Origin: SIG603 sp964369225
Lineage (GTDB): Bacteria > Bacillota > Clostridia > Oscillospirales > Acutalibacteraceae
DNA length: 64,000 bases
Reading direction: 5' to 3'
Assembly (NCBI GenBank): GCA_964369225.1
Contig: CAYJER010000006.1
Coordinates: forward strand, 18,980-82,979
Shown: one piece after another, positions 9,534 to 19,300 of the stretch
Layout: each line of letters begins with the position of its first letter
Position numbering within the stretch: position 1 is the first letter of the stretch
The notes under the pieces: generated by a model
What the model was told of the DNA's origin: nothing
The model's input: the letters and a program-made list of their open reading frames with translations, nothing else
Databases searched by the model: none
Made by a program: the position numbers and the translations under genes

Positions 9534-9750
9534 TAAAAAAATTCTTCATCCAATAAGGACAAAGAATATTTGTTTAACCACCTTACATACTATCATATGT
9601 TCTTCTTGTAACGGTGAAGTGCCGTAAAAGCCTATTAGAAATCGTTCGGCTTTTCTGCTCAAAAGTGATTTTCCTTAACATAACTACTCATACCGATTTT
9701 CAGCTACCATCGGCTCTCTTAAATTTTTGTTATGAAGTACTGTCTTTATC
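9534..9750 (-). ncRNA. T-box leader, isoleucine-type specifier
   Basis: Read on the minus strand. Stem I has the AGTA motif on its 5' side, the GAGAGCCGATGGTAGCTGAA distal-bulge and loop segment, and GAAAATCACTTTTGAGC on its 3' side. The base of the loop aligns ATC (9667-9669) as the specifier, an isoleucine codon; AAT is the less likely register. The antiterminator is 9554-9585: TAAGG / CCTTA and ACAAA / TTTGT helices around a bulge starting TGGT, complementary to the tRNA ACCA end. The competing terminator pairs ATTCTTTGTCC with GGATGAAGAAT (9541-9567), followed by T7. All parts are present, so it is probably functional. Confidence 0.88.
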
Positions 9751-9772
9751 ATAGCATTTAATATATAGTATC

Positions 9773-9801
9773 ATGGTATCATTTTAGCTCTTATTTGTCA
9801 A
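9773..9801 (-). promoter_or_regulatory. Promoter of the T-box leader
   Basis: TTGACA (9796-9801) and TACCAT (9773-9778) are separated by 17 bp and end about 25 bp before the start of stem I. Confidence 0.6.
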
Positions 9802-9866
9802 GATATATTTAAAATTTTTCTGTAATTAAAAATTATTCAGGTGAACCTCAAGCCTTAAAACTTGAT

Positions 9867-10118
9867 TGTAGGGGAGGATATTGTCCACAGGAGTTGATTA
9901 GCAAAGAAACCAATGTAGGGGACGGGTTCTCCGTCCCGAAAAACTAGAGGTTTTAGCTAAATTTACACGGGACGGAAGACCCGTCCCCTACATTAATTTG
10001 TGCGTTTAAACGAATTAATTTTAAATCAAAAATCGTAAGAGGCACGTCTGGATAATATCCGCCTAAAAACTCCGTAATTTTGCTTAAATTTCATTGGCGG
10101 ATAATATCCGCCCCTACA
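9867..10118. repeat. Hairpin (GGATA type) split by a 165-bp element
   Basis: The left part TGTAGGGGAGGATATTGTC ends at 9885. The right part resumes at GATAATATCCGCC (10051) and ends CCCCTACA at 10118. The left arm is mutated relative to the right. Confidence 0.8.
9886..10050. mobile_element. 165-bp MITE-like element with mismatched arms
   Basis: The left end is degenerate (CACAGGAGTTGATTA) and the right end is TAAGAGGCACGTCTG, so the two ends belong to different arm types. Flanking nine-mers GATATTGTC (9877-9885) and GATAATATC (10051-10059) agree at 7 of 9 positions. The internal hairpin is of the GGGACGG type (ACGGGTTCTCCGTCCC against GGGACGGAAGACCCGTCCCC). Confidence 0.75.
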
Positions 10119-10159
10119 TTAATTTTTTTTGGTTTAATAATTCTCCATTTTCAATTAAA

Positions 10160-10181
10160 GGGCGACCATATGTAGTCGCCC
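10160..10181 (-). terminator. Single-arm hairpin downstream of the phosphatase gene
   Basis: GGGCGAC catatgta GTCGCCC is a 7-bp stem; on the minus strand it is followed by CTTTAATT. It lies 14 bases after the stop codon of the minus-strand gene at 10195 and has the same form as one arm of the GGCGACC-type hairpins. Confidence 0.6.
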
Positions 10182-10194
10182 CAAAAAAACTAAT

Positions 10195-13100
10195 TTAATT
10201 TTTCTTATATTTATAGCTTACTAATAATCCAGCTATTGCCATTAATGCAAATGTGATTATAATAACTTGAACATTTGTGTCACCTGTTTCTGGTACATCT
10301 AGTGACTCTTCATCCGTGCTATCTGTAAATGTAATACGTCCTAAACCATTAATATTTGCGTATTCCTCGCCAACTACACCATCAAGATTTTGCTGAATGT
10401 AGTTCATTAGAACCTCATTATCTATCATAAACATTGATTTTACAACTTCTGCGCCTTTGAACATTGTCATTCCATCGCCAAAGCTTAGTAACATATAGTC
10501 GTGTGAGGCTACAACATACATTTTATCAAGGTCTAACTCTTCATCACCAATCATTACATCGTGAACTCTGTATTCGCCGTCTACCTTAATAAACGCACCT
10601 TGCTCATCTGTTACAACGCTAGACTCTATTCCTGTGTTTATAGCATATGTCATGCCTGAAACTTGTAAAAATCCGCCACTCTCTTCTGGAGCTGAACCTG
10701 CACCCATCTCTAGGGCATCTAGTAGAACTTGTCCTGAAACTCTAACTGATGTCGCATTGTTTCCGAACGGATGAACCGCAATTACATCGCCATAAGTGAT
10801 ATCACCAGCTTCAATATCTGCCCTTATTCCGCCACCGTTTACAATTGCAACGTCAGCCTCTAGCATAGTTCTGTAGCCGTCTGCCACTAAGTCACCTAGG
10901 TTTGTCTCTTGATTTCTTATCATTCTCTCGCCAGTTGTTGGATTGTTTACAACTAGTGGAACTTCTGTTTTTGCTATTACTGTGTTTAGTAAAACCTCAA
11001 ACTGTGCGTTTGTTGAGTCTACTAATGCTTGTACTTCTGTGTCTTTTGTTGTGTATGTATCGCTAGGGATTAACTGAGCGTTTATCTCGCCTGTTGTGCC
11101 ATTGATTGTGATTTTGCCTAGATTATCAAATTTTTCACCAGTTTGTGTCAATATGACTTCATTTCCGTCTTTATCTTTTACTGTTTCGCCGTCAATAACA
11201 GTGTGTGAGTGTCCATCTATAAACACATCAAAACCACTTGTGTTTGCTATAACATCTGTTGATTTATAAGGGCTTGACTCATCATCTACACCTAAGTGTG
11301 AAAGTGCAATGATGTAATCTGCACCCTCTGCCTTGGCGGCATCAACTGATGCTTGAACATTTTGATATAGGTTTTCTCCGTTATTGCCCTCGCTGAAACT
11401 GTAAATAAAGTTTCCGTCGGCATCTTGGAAGTATGTTGGAGTAGATTTTGTGAAAGTTTCTGGAGTTGTAATACCAACATAAGCTACTTGGAAGTTACCG
11501 TAATCAACTATCTCATAAGCATCAAAAACCGATGTATTTGTAGTTAAATCCATAAAGTTGCTTGAAACTACAGAAGCGTTAAGGTCTCCCATTAATTTTA
11601 AGAATTGAGGAACTTGATAGTCATACTCATGATTTCCTGGAACAAAAATGTCGTATCCAACTGCATTCATAAGCTCAATAATAGCCTCACCGTTTGTTAA
11701 TTTACCTATAGGACCGCCTTGAACTGCGTCTCCAGCATCTACTAAAGTTACAAACTCGTCGCCGTAAATAGCTTCCATCTCTTCTTTATAAGAGGCTACA
11801 CCGGCAAAACCAAAGCCGTTTTCAATGTCGCAGTGTGTGTCGTTTGTATGAAGAATAACAACCTCGTCTGTGTTGATTTTTGTGTCGCCTAATTTAAAGG
11901 CTGCAACTGTGCCAGAAACCTCGTTAGAAGTTAAAAGCATTGGGTAACCGTTAGGGCTGTCTTCTGCTGAAATAAAAGCTAGACCCTCTGGGGCTACATC
12001 GCCCTCTGTTATAAATTTATCAAGTTCACCTTTGTCATACTCATATACACCGTCTAGGTCTACAGCATCGTCTTTATTCTCATATTTAAGAACAGGGTCT
12101 CCAACGATATTTTCAAAATCTCTTGTATTAATATAGTTTACATAAGTAGCATTGCTAGGATCTGTGACATCATATGCCATAATTCCGCCGATTCTCTCAA
12201 GGGCAATAAACGCATAAGTTCTGCCGTTTACTTCACCTAAAGTTACGGATTCAGGCTCTATGCTCTTCTTGCCTGCACGGTCTTCTACAAAATTATTATC
12301 ATTAGAAGCATTGAAGTATTCAGGGATATATGAGGCTGTAAGCTCTTCAAAGTCTTCTGCGCTGTCAAAGGCCACACTTAAACCTGTTTCAGTTACTTCA
12401 AAAATTGTGAAAGAACGTCCACCATACATAAAGTCTTTTGTGTCGTTTCCTGCAACATCAACTGTAGTCGGGTCGATAAAAGTAATTTTATCTTCATAAG
12501 ATAGATATTTAGGGTCATCAAACTTCATATTTCCGTTTGGTGAGTTCTCGTTTTCGCTGTCTTCAAAATCTACTTTAACTTCATTGCAGTAGAAACCAGC
12601 TTCCTTTTTATCGCCATACTCTCTGCCGTCACCCTCGTTTGCTGTGACTAGATATGTTTTGCCATTTACTACATAAGAGTCAATAGCATCTGGCATACGA
12701 GTACCGTAAACACCCTCGTGCAATTGTGGAGCGTACACTTCATCAGATGAATTAAGGTCAAACGCAACTGTTCCATAGTCGATATATCCTAATGAATATA
12801 CATCATCAAAATCTTTAGTTTCTATATCAAGAACTGCTATAGCGTTAGCCTCTTGAAGTGCTACATACGCCTTGCCGTCTGCTACTGAAATATATTCTGG
12901 TTCAAAATCTTCAGAGGCATTAGCTCCTGCTTTAAACATTACTCCCTCTGAAACTAATTCCGCTCTTTTTGTAGCATCATCAAATTTCTCGAAACCTACA
13001 GTTGTTACAGTGCCATTTTCTAACTCAATTACTGAAACTGAACCCTTTGGATCAGCCACTGCATAGCCCTCATCTCCATTAGGCTCGCCCTCGTTTGCAG

Positions 13101-13671
13101 TTAGAATTGTGTTATCATCTGCAAATGTTAGCATGTCTGGCTGAACACCTACTGTAAATATTTTATCAAGACTTAAACTGCCGTCAGCGTTAAAGCTAAA
13201 AGTTGCAACTCTTCCGTTGTCATTGTATCCATCTGCTTGTAATGCAACTGCAAGAGTTGTTTCATCAGGAGACACAGCAATACTTGTCATATCGCCATAA
13301 GCAAAAGTATTGTCACTAGCCTCGACTGCTGATTTTACATCGAACTCTGTTCCACTTAAATTAGTGAAAGCAGTGCCTGTTAGAATTTTCATGTCGATTA
13401 CTGCAATATTGCCTGATGTTCCATTAATGGCATAGGCATAACCATTGCTTGTGTTATAAGTGATTATCTCCATTACACCGCCGTCAAAGTTTACATCGCC
13501 TGAAACATAACGACCTACTAAGTCCATAGTAAGTGATGTATTTGCGTTTTCATAGCCTTGAGTAGAAGTATCCACACTTGTAGCAAAAACATTTGCAGTT
13601 ATTAACGAGCTTGTCATTAGGGCAATAGCTAAAGTGCTAGCTATCAATGATTTTATCTTTTTTAGTTTCAT
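10195..13671 (-). CDS. Surface-anchored choice-of-anchor/5'-nucleotidase-family protein
   Basis: 1158 residues from the ATG at 13671, chosen for the GGAGG five bases upstream; the open frame extends 18 codons further without a good site. A signal peptide (MKLKKIKSLIASTLAIALM) is followed by an N-terminal beta-propeller-like region of the choice-of-anchor I type (about 35-590). Next comes a UshA-like calcineurin phosphoesterase domain with ILHTNDTHCD, VDAGDAVQGG and FVPGNHEYD metal motifs (about 605-870), then a 5'-nucleotidase C domain with NLGDLVADGYR and VNGGGIRADI. The C-terminus VPETGD plus a hydrophobic stretch and YKYKKN looks like a sortase signal with V for L. It probably hydrolyses extracellular nucleotides or other phosphoesters. 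Confidence 0.88.
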   Translation of the reverse strand: MKLKKIKSLIASTLAIALMTSSLITANVFATSVDTSTQGYENANTSLTMDLVGRYVSGDVNFDGGVMEIITYNTSNGYAYAINGTSGNIAVIDMKILTGTAFTNLSGTEFDVKSAVEASDNTFAYGDMTSIAVSPDETTLAVALQADGYNDNGRVATFSFNADGSLSLDKIFTVGVQPDMLTFADDNTILTANEGEPNGDEGYAVADPKGSVSVIELENGTVTTVGFEKFDDATKRAELVSEGVMFKAGANASEDFEPEYISVADGKAYVALQEANAIAVLDIETKDFDDVYSLGYIDYGTVAFDLNSSDEVYAPQLHEGVYGTRMPDAIDSYVVNGKTYLVTANEGDGREYGDKKEAGFYCNEVKVDFEDSENENSPNGNMKFDDPKYLSYEDKITFIDPTTVDVAGNDTKDFMYGGRSFTIFEVTETGLSVAFDSAEDFEELTASYIPEYFNASNDNNFVEDRAGKKSIEPESVTLGEVNGRTYAFIALERIGGIMAYDVTDPSNATYVNYINTRDFENIVGDPVLKYENKDDAVDLDGVYEYDKGELDKFITEGDVAPEGLAFISAEDSPNGYPMLLTSNEVSGTVAAFKLGDTKINTDEVVILHTNDTHCDIENGFGFAGVASYKEEMEAIYGDEFVTLVDAGDAVQGGPIGKLTNGEAIIELMNAVGYDIFVPGNHEYDYQVPQFLKLMGDLNASVVSSNFMDLTTNTSVFDAYEIVDYGNFQVAYVGITTPETFTKSTPTYFQDADGNFIYSFSEGNNGENLYQNVQASVDAAKAEGADYIIALSHLGVDDESSPYKSTDVIANTSGFDVFIDGHSHTVIDGETVKDKDGNEVILTQTGEKFDNLGKITINGTTGEINAQLIPSDTYTTKDTEVQALVDSTNAQFEVLLNTVIAKTEVPLVVNNPTTGERMIRNQETNLGDLVADGYRTMLEADVAIVNGGGIRADIEAGDITYGDVIAVHPFGNNATSVRVSGQVLLDALEMGAGSAPEESGGFLQVSGMTYAINTGIESSVVTDEQGAFIKVDGEYRVHDVMIGDEELDLDKMYVVASHDYMLLSFGDGMTMFKGAEVVKSMFMIDNEVLMNYIQQNLDGVVGEEYANINGLGRITFTDSTDEESLDVPETGDTNVQVIIITFALMAIAGLLVSYKYKKN

Positions 13672-13768
13672 ATATGCCTCCAAAATTTTGTTGGGCTTAT
13701 CATAACATACAATTGTTAAAAACACAATTATTTTAGGTAAAATATAAATTAAATAAAAATGTAAATTA

Positions 13769-13989
13769 ATGTAGGGGATGCCACGGAGACCAAGCGTGTC
13801 GCTTAGCCTTTATGGTAGGGGCGACCCTCAAGCCTTAGAACTTAGTTAATAGTGAAAAATGAACAGTGAAAAGTTAATGTGAAAATCCTTGCGGATTTTT
13901 TGATTAAAGAATTTTTAAATAAAAATTTTGTGTTGATAAATATAAATTTGTTAAAATATTGTAACGGAGGGTCTCCGTGCCCTCCCCTA
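13769..13989. repeat. Composite of hairpin fragments around a heptamer/CCGCAAGG repeat
   Basis: TGTAGGGGATGCCACGGAGA and GGTAGGGGCGACC (13769-13826) are hairpin fragments. 13827-13961 is a family-B repeat: CTCAAGCCTTAGAACTTAG, several GTGAAAA-like heptamers, then AAAATCCTTGCGGATTTTTT. It ends in ACGGAGGGTCTCCGTGCCC and CTCCCCTACA (to 13993). No gene is seen in 13672-14135. Confidence 0.75.
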
Positions 13990-14090
13990 CAATGTAAGCT
14001 TAAGAAATCCTACAAAATTCGTTAATTCTAAAGCATACAGAAATATTTCTTATTTCTGCATTCTTATTTTTTATTTATTAATAAATAAGA

Positions 14091-14118
14091 AATCTCGAGG
14101 CTTTTACACCTCGAGATT
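14091..14118 (-). terminator. Terminator of the cohesin-dockerin gene
   Basis: AATCTCGAGG and CCTCGAGATT form a perfect 10-bp stem 18 bases past the stop codon. On the minus strand it is followed by TCTTATTTATT. Confidence 0.7.
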
Positions 14119-14135
14119 AATGAGTTTAAGTTAGA

Positions 14136-16103
14136 TTAGATTTCTTTAGATACATACATGAACAGTGCCATTACGTCAGCATTGTTAATTATTCCATTTC
14201 CATCCATATCACCTGCACGTGCTTCGATTACATATGTGTTGTCTGAAAGATATGTTAATAGTCCGAATACGTCTTTATTGTTGATAACGCCGTCTTCGTT
14301 TACATCACCCATTAGGATGTCTACTACTTCAACAAAACCGTTATCAATAGCAAATGTTACTTCTTGCTCTTGTGCGTTGATAACATTTCCTGAATCGTAT
14401 GTTACATCGATATCATATACACCCTCTGCTGCATCATCTAAAACTTTAAATGTTACTGTAGCATATGTGATGTCTTCTGTTGTAACTTCTGTTAGTTGTA
14501 CCCAGTTTAGGTTGAATTTTGAATTAACTTCGTCTACTACTGGATCAAATGTGTTGCCTGAGAACTCTGAATTATAAACTACATCAACGAACTCTAAAGC
14601 TGTTCCATCATAATCAACTGTTAGTTTCATAGCAGCAAGACCAGGGTTGTCCTCTAATACGATGTCAACCATAACTTCTTCGCCAGCTTTTGCCTCTTCT
14701 TCTTCAACGATGATTGTTCCGCCGTCTACAACTGGAGGAAGTGAAGGATCTGGAGTCTCTGTTGGTTCTGGAGTCTCTGTTGGTTGTGTAGTATCTGACT
14801 CAATGTATGTATCTAATGAAGTAGATATTGTGATATCATCTAGGAAAGCTGTGTAAGCTACGCCTGTGCCATCACCCCACATTGAGATCATATTAAAGCC
14901 TTTGCCCATGTCGCCTGTGATTGGAGCTGTGTAAACTTCTGTTCCGTCAATGTAAACATTAACTTCACCAGCTGTTGTGTAATCCCATTGTAGTCTATGC
15001 CAGCCTTCGCTTCTAGCTACTGTTGTCTCTTGAGTACCTGTTCCACCTCTTTGGTCAACTGTGTAGTTAGTTAAAGAAGTTGCTGTGTGTATACCAACAT
15101 GTGTTGAAACACCTAGGTTTGCTTGTCCAAAGTTTTTATCTGCTACTGTTACTCTGTTTGTATAGTTAGCATCGTCTGTCATGTCATCATAGAACCAAAC
15201 TGTAACTACTTTACCATCTATTGATTGTTGTAGTGTTTTGTCTAGGCTGTATCCACCATTTGCTGGTAGATTAACTTGTAAACTGCTGTTTCCTGAATTA
15301 GCTTTATCAGTTGTAATTTCTGTGCTTAAGCCTGATTGCCAATCAAAATAGCTGTCATCCCAAGCGTTCTCGAATCTCATTTCGTCTTCAATTACGCCTT
15401 CTACATCTTGCTCTATTGTAATTTGAGAAGTTTTGTTAACAATTGAATCATCGCCTATAACTACTGGAGCTTTAGTTGAAGTAACCATGCTCTTGTTACC
15501 GCCTGCGAATACTGCGCCAACCTCGGCACCTGTATCTACATCAATTGAAACATTACCTTTTGTTGTTGAAGATGCTGCACCACCTGCGTATGCAACCCAT
15601 TTTATGCTTGCATCTGCACCGAATGTCATTGATACATCACCAACCACATCACAACCAGCACCGCCACCATATACTTGGTTTAGCACTTCGCCGCCTTGAA
15701 CATTAACTACTACATCACCTGTTAGGTCTGAATTAAAGTTAGCACCATAGATAAGCCCAACTGTTCCGCCTGTCATTGTGATTTGTGTATCTGCTGTTAA
15801 GTCTGTGTCTGAACCGCCGAAAATTGAGAAATCGCTTAAGTCATAACCAGCTGCATCGTAAGAACCAGTAGCGGTAGTAATCTCTACCATACCCTCGCCT
15901 GCATCCACAACGCCGTCTCTATCAGCATCAAGATAAACTACTGTGTTACCAGCTGTTGTACCCTCTGCTAAAATAATAGCGTTTCCGTTTGCGTAAAATC
16001 TGTTTCTACCTGCATCCAATTCATAACTTGGTGCTACCGCTAATGCTGTTACCGATGTTGTAGCAAGCATTAGACCCATAAGTCCTGCTAAAATCTTTTT
16101 CAT
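14136..16103 (-). CDS. Scaffoldin-like adaptor: LamG-like, cohesin and dockerin domains
   Basis: 655 residues with a signal peptide (MKKILAGLMGLMLATTSVTA). Residues about 27-215 are short glycine-rich beta repeats. Residues about 240-425 resemble a concanavalin/LamG-like fold (RSEGWHRLQWDYTTAGEVNV) also present in the neighbouring giant protein. A Thr/Pro linker (TQPTETPEPTETPDPSLPP) leads to a cohesin (about 457-592; VDIVLEDNPGLAAMKLTVDY...ATVTFKVLDDAAEG). The last 60 residues are a dockerin with DVNEDGVINNKD and DMDGNGIINNAD. Having both cohesin and dockerin is the mark of an adaptor scaffoldin: it can bind a dockerin partner and itself dock on another cohesin. AAAGGAG precedes the ATG. A TTGATT-17-TAAACT promoter lies upstream. 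Confidence 0.88.
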   Translation of the reverse strand: MKKILAGLMGLMLATTSVTALAVAPSYELDAGRNRFYANGNAIILAEGTTAGNTVVYLDADRDGVVDAGEGMVEITTATGSYDAAGYDLSDFSIFGGSDTDLTADTQITMTGGTVGLIYGANFNSDLTGDVVVNVQGGEVLNQVYGGGAGCDVVGDVSMTFGADASIKWVAYAGGAASSTTKGNVSIDVDTGAEVGAVFAGGNKSMVTSTKAPVVIGDDSIVNKTSQITIEQDVEGVIEDEMRFENAWDDSYFDWQSGLSTEITTDKANSGNSSLQVNLPANGGYSLDKTLQQSIDGKVVTVWFYDDMTDDANYTNRVTVADKNFGQANLGVSTHVGIHTATSLTNYTVDQRGGTGTQETTVARSEGWHRLQWDYTTAGEVNVYIDGTEVYTAPITGDMGKGFNMISMWGDGTGVAYTAFLDDITISTSLDTYIESDTTQPTETPEPTETPDPSLPPVVDGGTIIVEEEEAKAGEEVMVDIVLEDNPGLAAMKLTVDYDGTALEFVDVVYNSEFSGNTFDPVVDEVNSKFNLNWVQLTEVTTEDITYATVTFKVLDDAAEGVYDIDVTYDSGNVINAQEQEVTFAIDNGFVEVVDILMGDVNEDGVINNKDVFGLLTYLSDNTYVIEARAGDMDGNGIINNADVMALFMYVSKEI

Positions 16104-16336
16104 TATTTACACTCCTTTAAATTAAATTGTTATGCCTTAATTTGACATACAATCACCATGTAGACAAGTTTATCACAAATATACCTAAAAATCAATATCT
16201 AATCTATATTTTTTGTAAAAATACTACTTTTTGTCGCTTTGCCTAAATAAACCGCTATTCATTGTATATAATACACAAAGAATTAATTTTTGTGATGGGC
16301 AAACTAATTTGTTCACCCATACACAATATATAAGTC

Positions 16337-19300
16337 TTATTTTTCTACAAACACAGCTTTAAGCACTATATCTGTGTTAATTTCATAAAAATATACAGAA
16401 CTTGTACTTACTGTTGCACCATTTTCATCTATCCAGTGCGAGAATACATAGCCATCAGCTGGCTCTGCCACTGCTTTTCTTGTGATTTCTTTCATTATCT
16501 CAACGTCTGAACCCTTAACTGTTCCTTCTCCGCTTGCAACACTTAAATTAATGTCGTAACGTGTTAAATAGCTTAAATCATCGTCGCCTGTATTGTTACT
16601 ATATACATTATTTTTCTCAAAGAACCAGTCGTGAATTAACGCTTTTTGATCCTCATAAGACATTAAGCCCCATCTCTTAGACCATAGGTTATAGTCTGTA
16701 ATAGTCTCTGTAGGATCTGCCTTTCTTTCCATATTGATAAATACATTGTCAATTAGTGTGCAGTATTTACCATAACCGAACTCGTCATCTAGTGCATAGT
16801 AAAGTGTGTCAAATCTGCCATAAGCTGAATTTGGGTCATCCCAATCAATTGTTGTAACAGATGATAGATCGTTAGCCTCTGCATATAGACCTAGTGCTGA
16901 ATTATGAATATGGTTTGAGAATGAATATAGGAAAGTAGTAGTTGTGATACCATTTGCACAGTTAATGAACTGATTGCCTATGATAGAAATATCACGTCCG
17001 CCATTCATTTTTAGTCCTTGGCCAACATTTTCAAATATATTGTCGTGGACTAAAACACCAGCCTTGGCATCGTCTAGGAAGATACCTGCATTCTCAACAG
17101 AAGTTGTGTGGTGAATGTTGTGGAAATAGTTGTTTCTAATTACAGAACCACGATTTAGAGTGTCACGTCCTGTATAGATAGCGCCTTGGTCACCGGCTGT
17201 TTGAATAAGTTCGCTGAACTCGTTAAACTCCATTATGCTTTCAGGTCCTTTAAATTGTATAGCATTGTGAGGAGCTTCTCTAAATGTTGTGTTTGTAACT
17301 CTGTTACCTACACCATTAATATTTACAGCTGGATTGTAACTCTTATTATAGATAGAGAAATTATAGAAAGTACAGTTTTCAACAAAGTTGTAGCCTCTCT
17401 CTAGTATTTCATGCCCGCCAGCATTTAGTTGAACGCCGCCATTTGTGTTTATCATGTCACACATTTGAAGTCCGTTAAATTTAGCAATCTCTTTCTTTGT
17501 TTCGTCAGCGTTATATGAGTCATTAATTGAAACTAAAGCTCCACCTATATTATCAATGTCTGCTTTTCTAATAACATTGTTTGTACCGCCCTCTATATTA
17601 GCCACGCTGCTGTTAGTGCTTGAGAAGTCAATTCCTGTAAACATGATATTGTCAGTCTCGTACATATCTAGGAATGTGCTGTCTAGTGTTGGTATAGAAA
17701 TAGTGTTTGAGCTGTCGTTCATGTCTGTTCCTGTAGGAGCAAACAAGTAAAGCATTAGGCTGTCGTCCTCTGTTTGGTCTATATACCACTCGCCTGCAAT
17801 GTCTAGCTCTTCTATTAAATTGTATACATAGAAGTTCATCTTTGCCTTTGGCTCGTATTGGCTTACTAAGCCTGATGTAATTTTGTCTCCGTCAACTGAA
17901 CCCATAGGAACTGTTTGGTCTGAATATACTTGACCCCAATATCCTGACATCCATGCGCCATAATCGCCGCCTATTGATTGTGACCAACTAGCAAGTTTTG
18001 AGGCTGAAAGTGAACTACTTGAGAATACGAATGTATCGTCTTCCATGCCTGGGATATACTCAAAGGCTGGGTCTGATTGCCATTCACGTGGATTTTCACC
18101 ATCGTCATAGATAGTAGTAGTTTGAATGTAATCAGTGTTTGGATATCTTGAAAGAGTTAGTGGGTCTCCGTTAAACACTACAGAGAAGTAAGGCAATGAG
18201 AAGTTCCACTCGCCAAAAGCCTCTGGGAATTGTTTTAGACCGCCTGCACTATGTCCTACAACTTGTAGGTCTCTTTTATCAATTCCAAATTGTGTTAAGT
18301 CTATTGTGTAAACTGAATTTACTGCACCTGATGGTATTCTGTCATACATTTTATCGTCTACAGTGATTTTTTCCATCATTGTGGTGTCAAATACTGCACC
18401 ACCAGCAAATGTTACATCCTCTTCCATGTAGGCTGCATATTTAATAGGCTCTGAAACTGTACCTGAGTCTTGGTCGTTAAGCTCAAGTGAACCTGTGAAA
18501 GTGTATATACCCTCTCTAAAGTAGATAACTACACCTTTATCTGGTAGAAGTCCGTTTAGAACTCTAGCTTCGTCTCTTGCTCTTTCAATGCTTGCATATG
18601 GATTTTCGATTGTGCCGTCACCGTTTATGTCGTCGCCATTTGTTGCTACAAATATCTCTTGTCCATTCTCGAAAGAATCTGGCTTTACATAAACTTTTAC
18701 AGTGTCTGTAACGTTTGTTCCATCGTCAGATGTTATTGTGATTGTTGCCTCACCATAACCTACACCTGTTATTAAACCATTTTCAACGTGAACAACGCTT
18801 TCATCGCTTGACTCCCAAATTGGTAGTCTTGCAGTTGCATTAGAAGGTGTCATAACCACATTTAAAGCCTTAGACTCGTTTATGTCTATTGTAATATCTT
18901 CAAGTTCTGTTACTGGAACCGAATTATTAACTTGCTGGCTAGGCTCGTCAATTGCTATTACATCTATAATAGGAGAATCTGTTATGTACATGTCTTCTAT
19001 TTTGAAGTCTTTAACAGTAATGTCAATGCTGTCTGACATTCCGCTTTGAGAAGTTACTGTAACTGTTGTTGTTCCCCAGTTTGCACCCTCAAGAGTACCT
19101 GTCTCTGATGGATATACTATGCTTTCGTCTTCTGAAGTATAATATAGTATGTCTGTTGTTTTGTAGTCGTCATACTTTGCATCAATGTCTAAAAGAACTC
19201 TTGAAGCATTGTATGTCTCAAAATAGCCGATTTCTGCTGAATCGTCTACTATATTTATTGTCTCTACAGGGTTTTTCTCTATGATTTGTAGTTTATCGAT

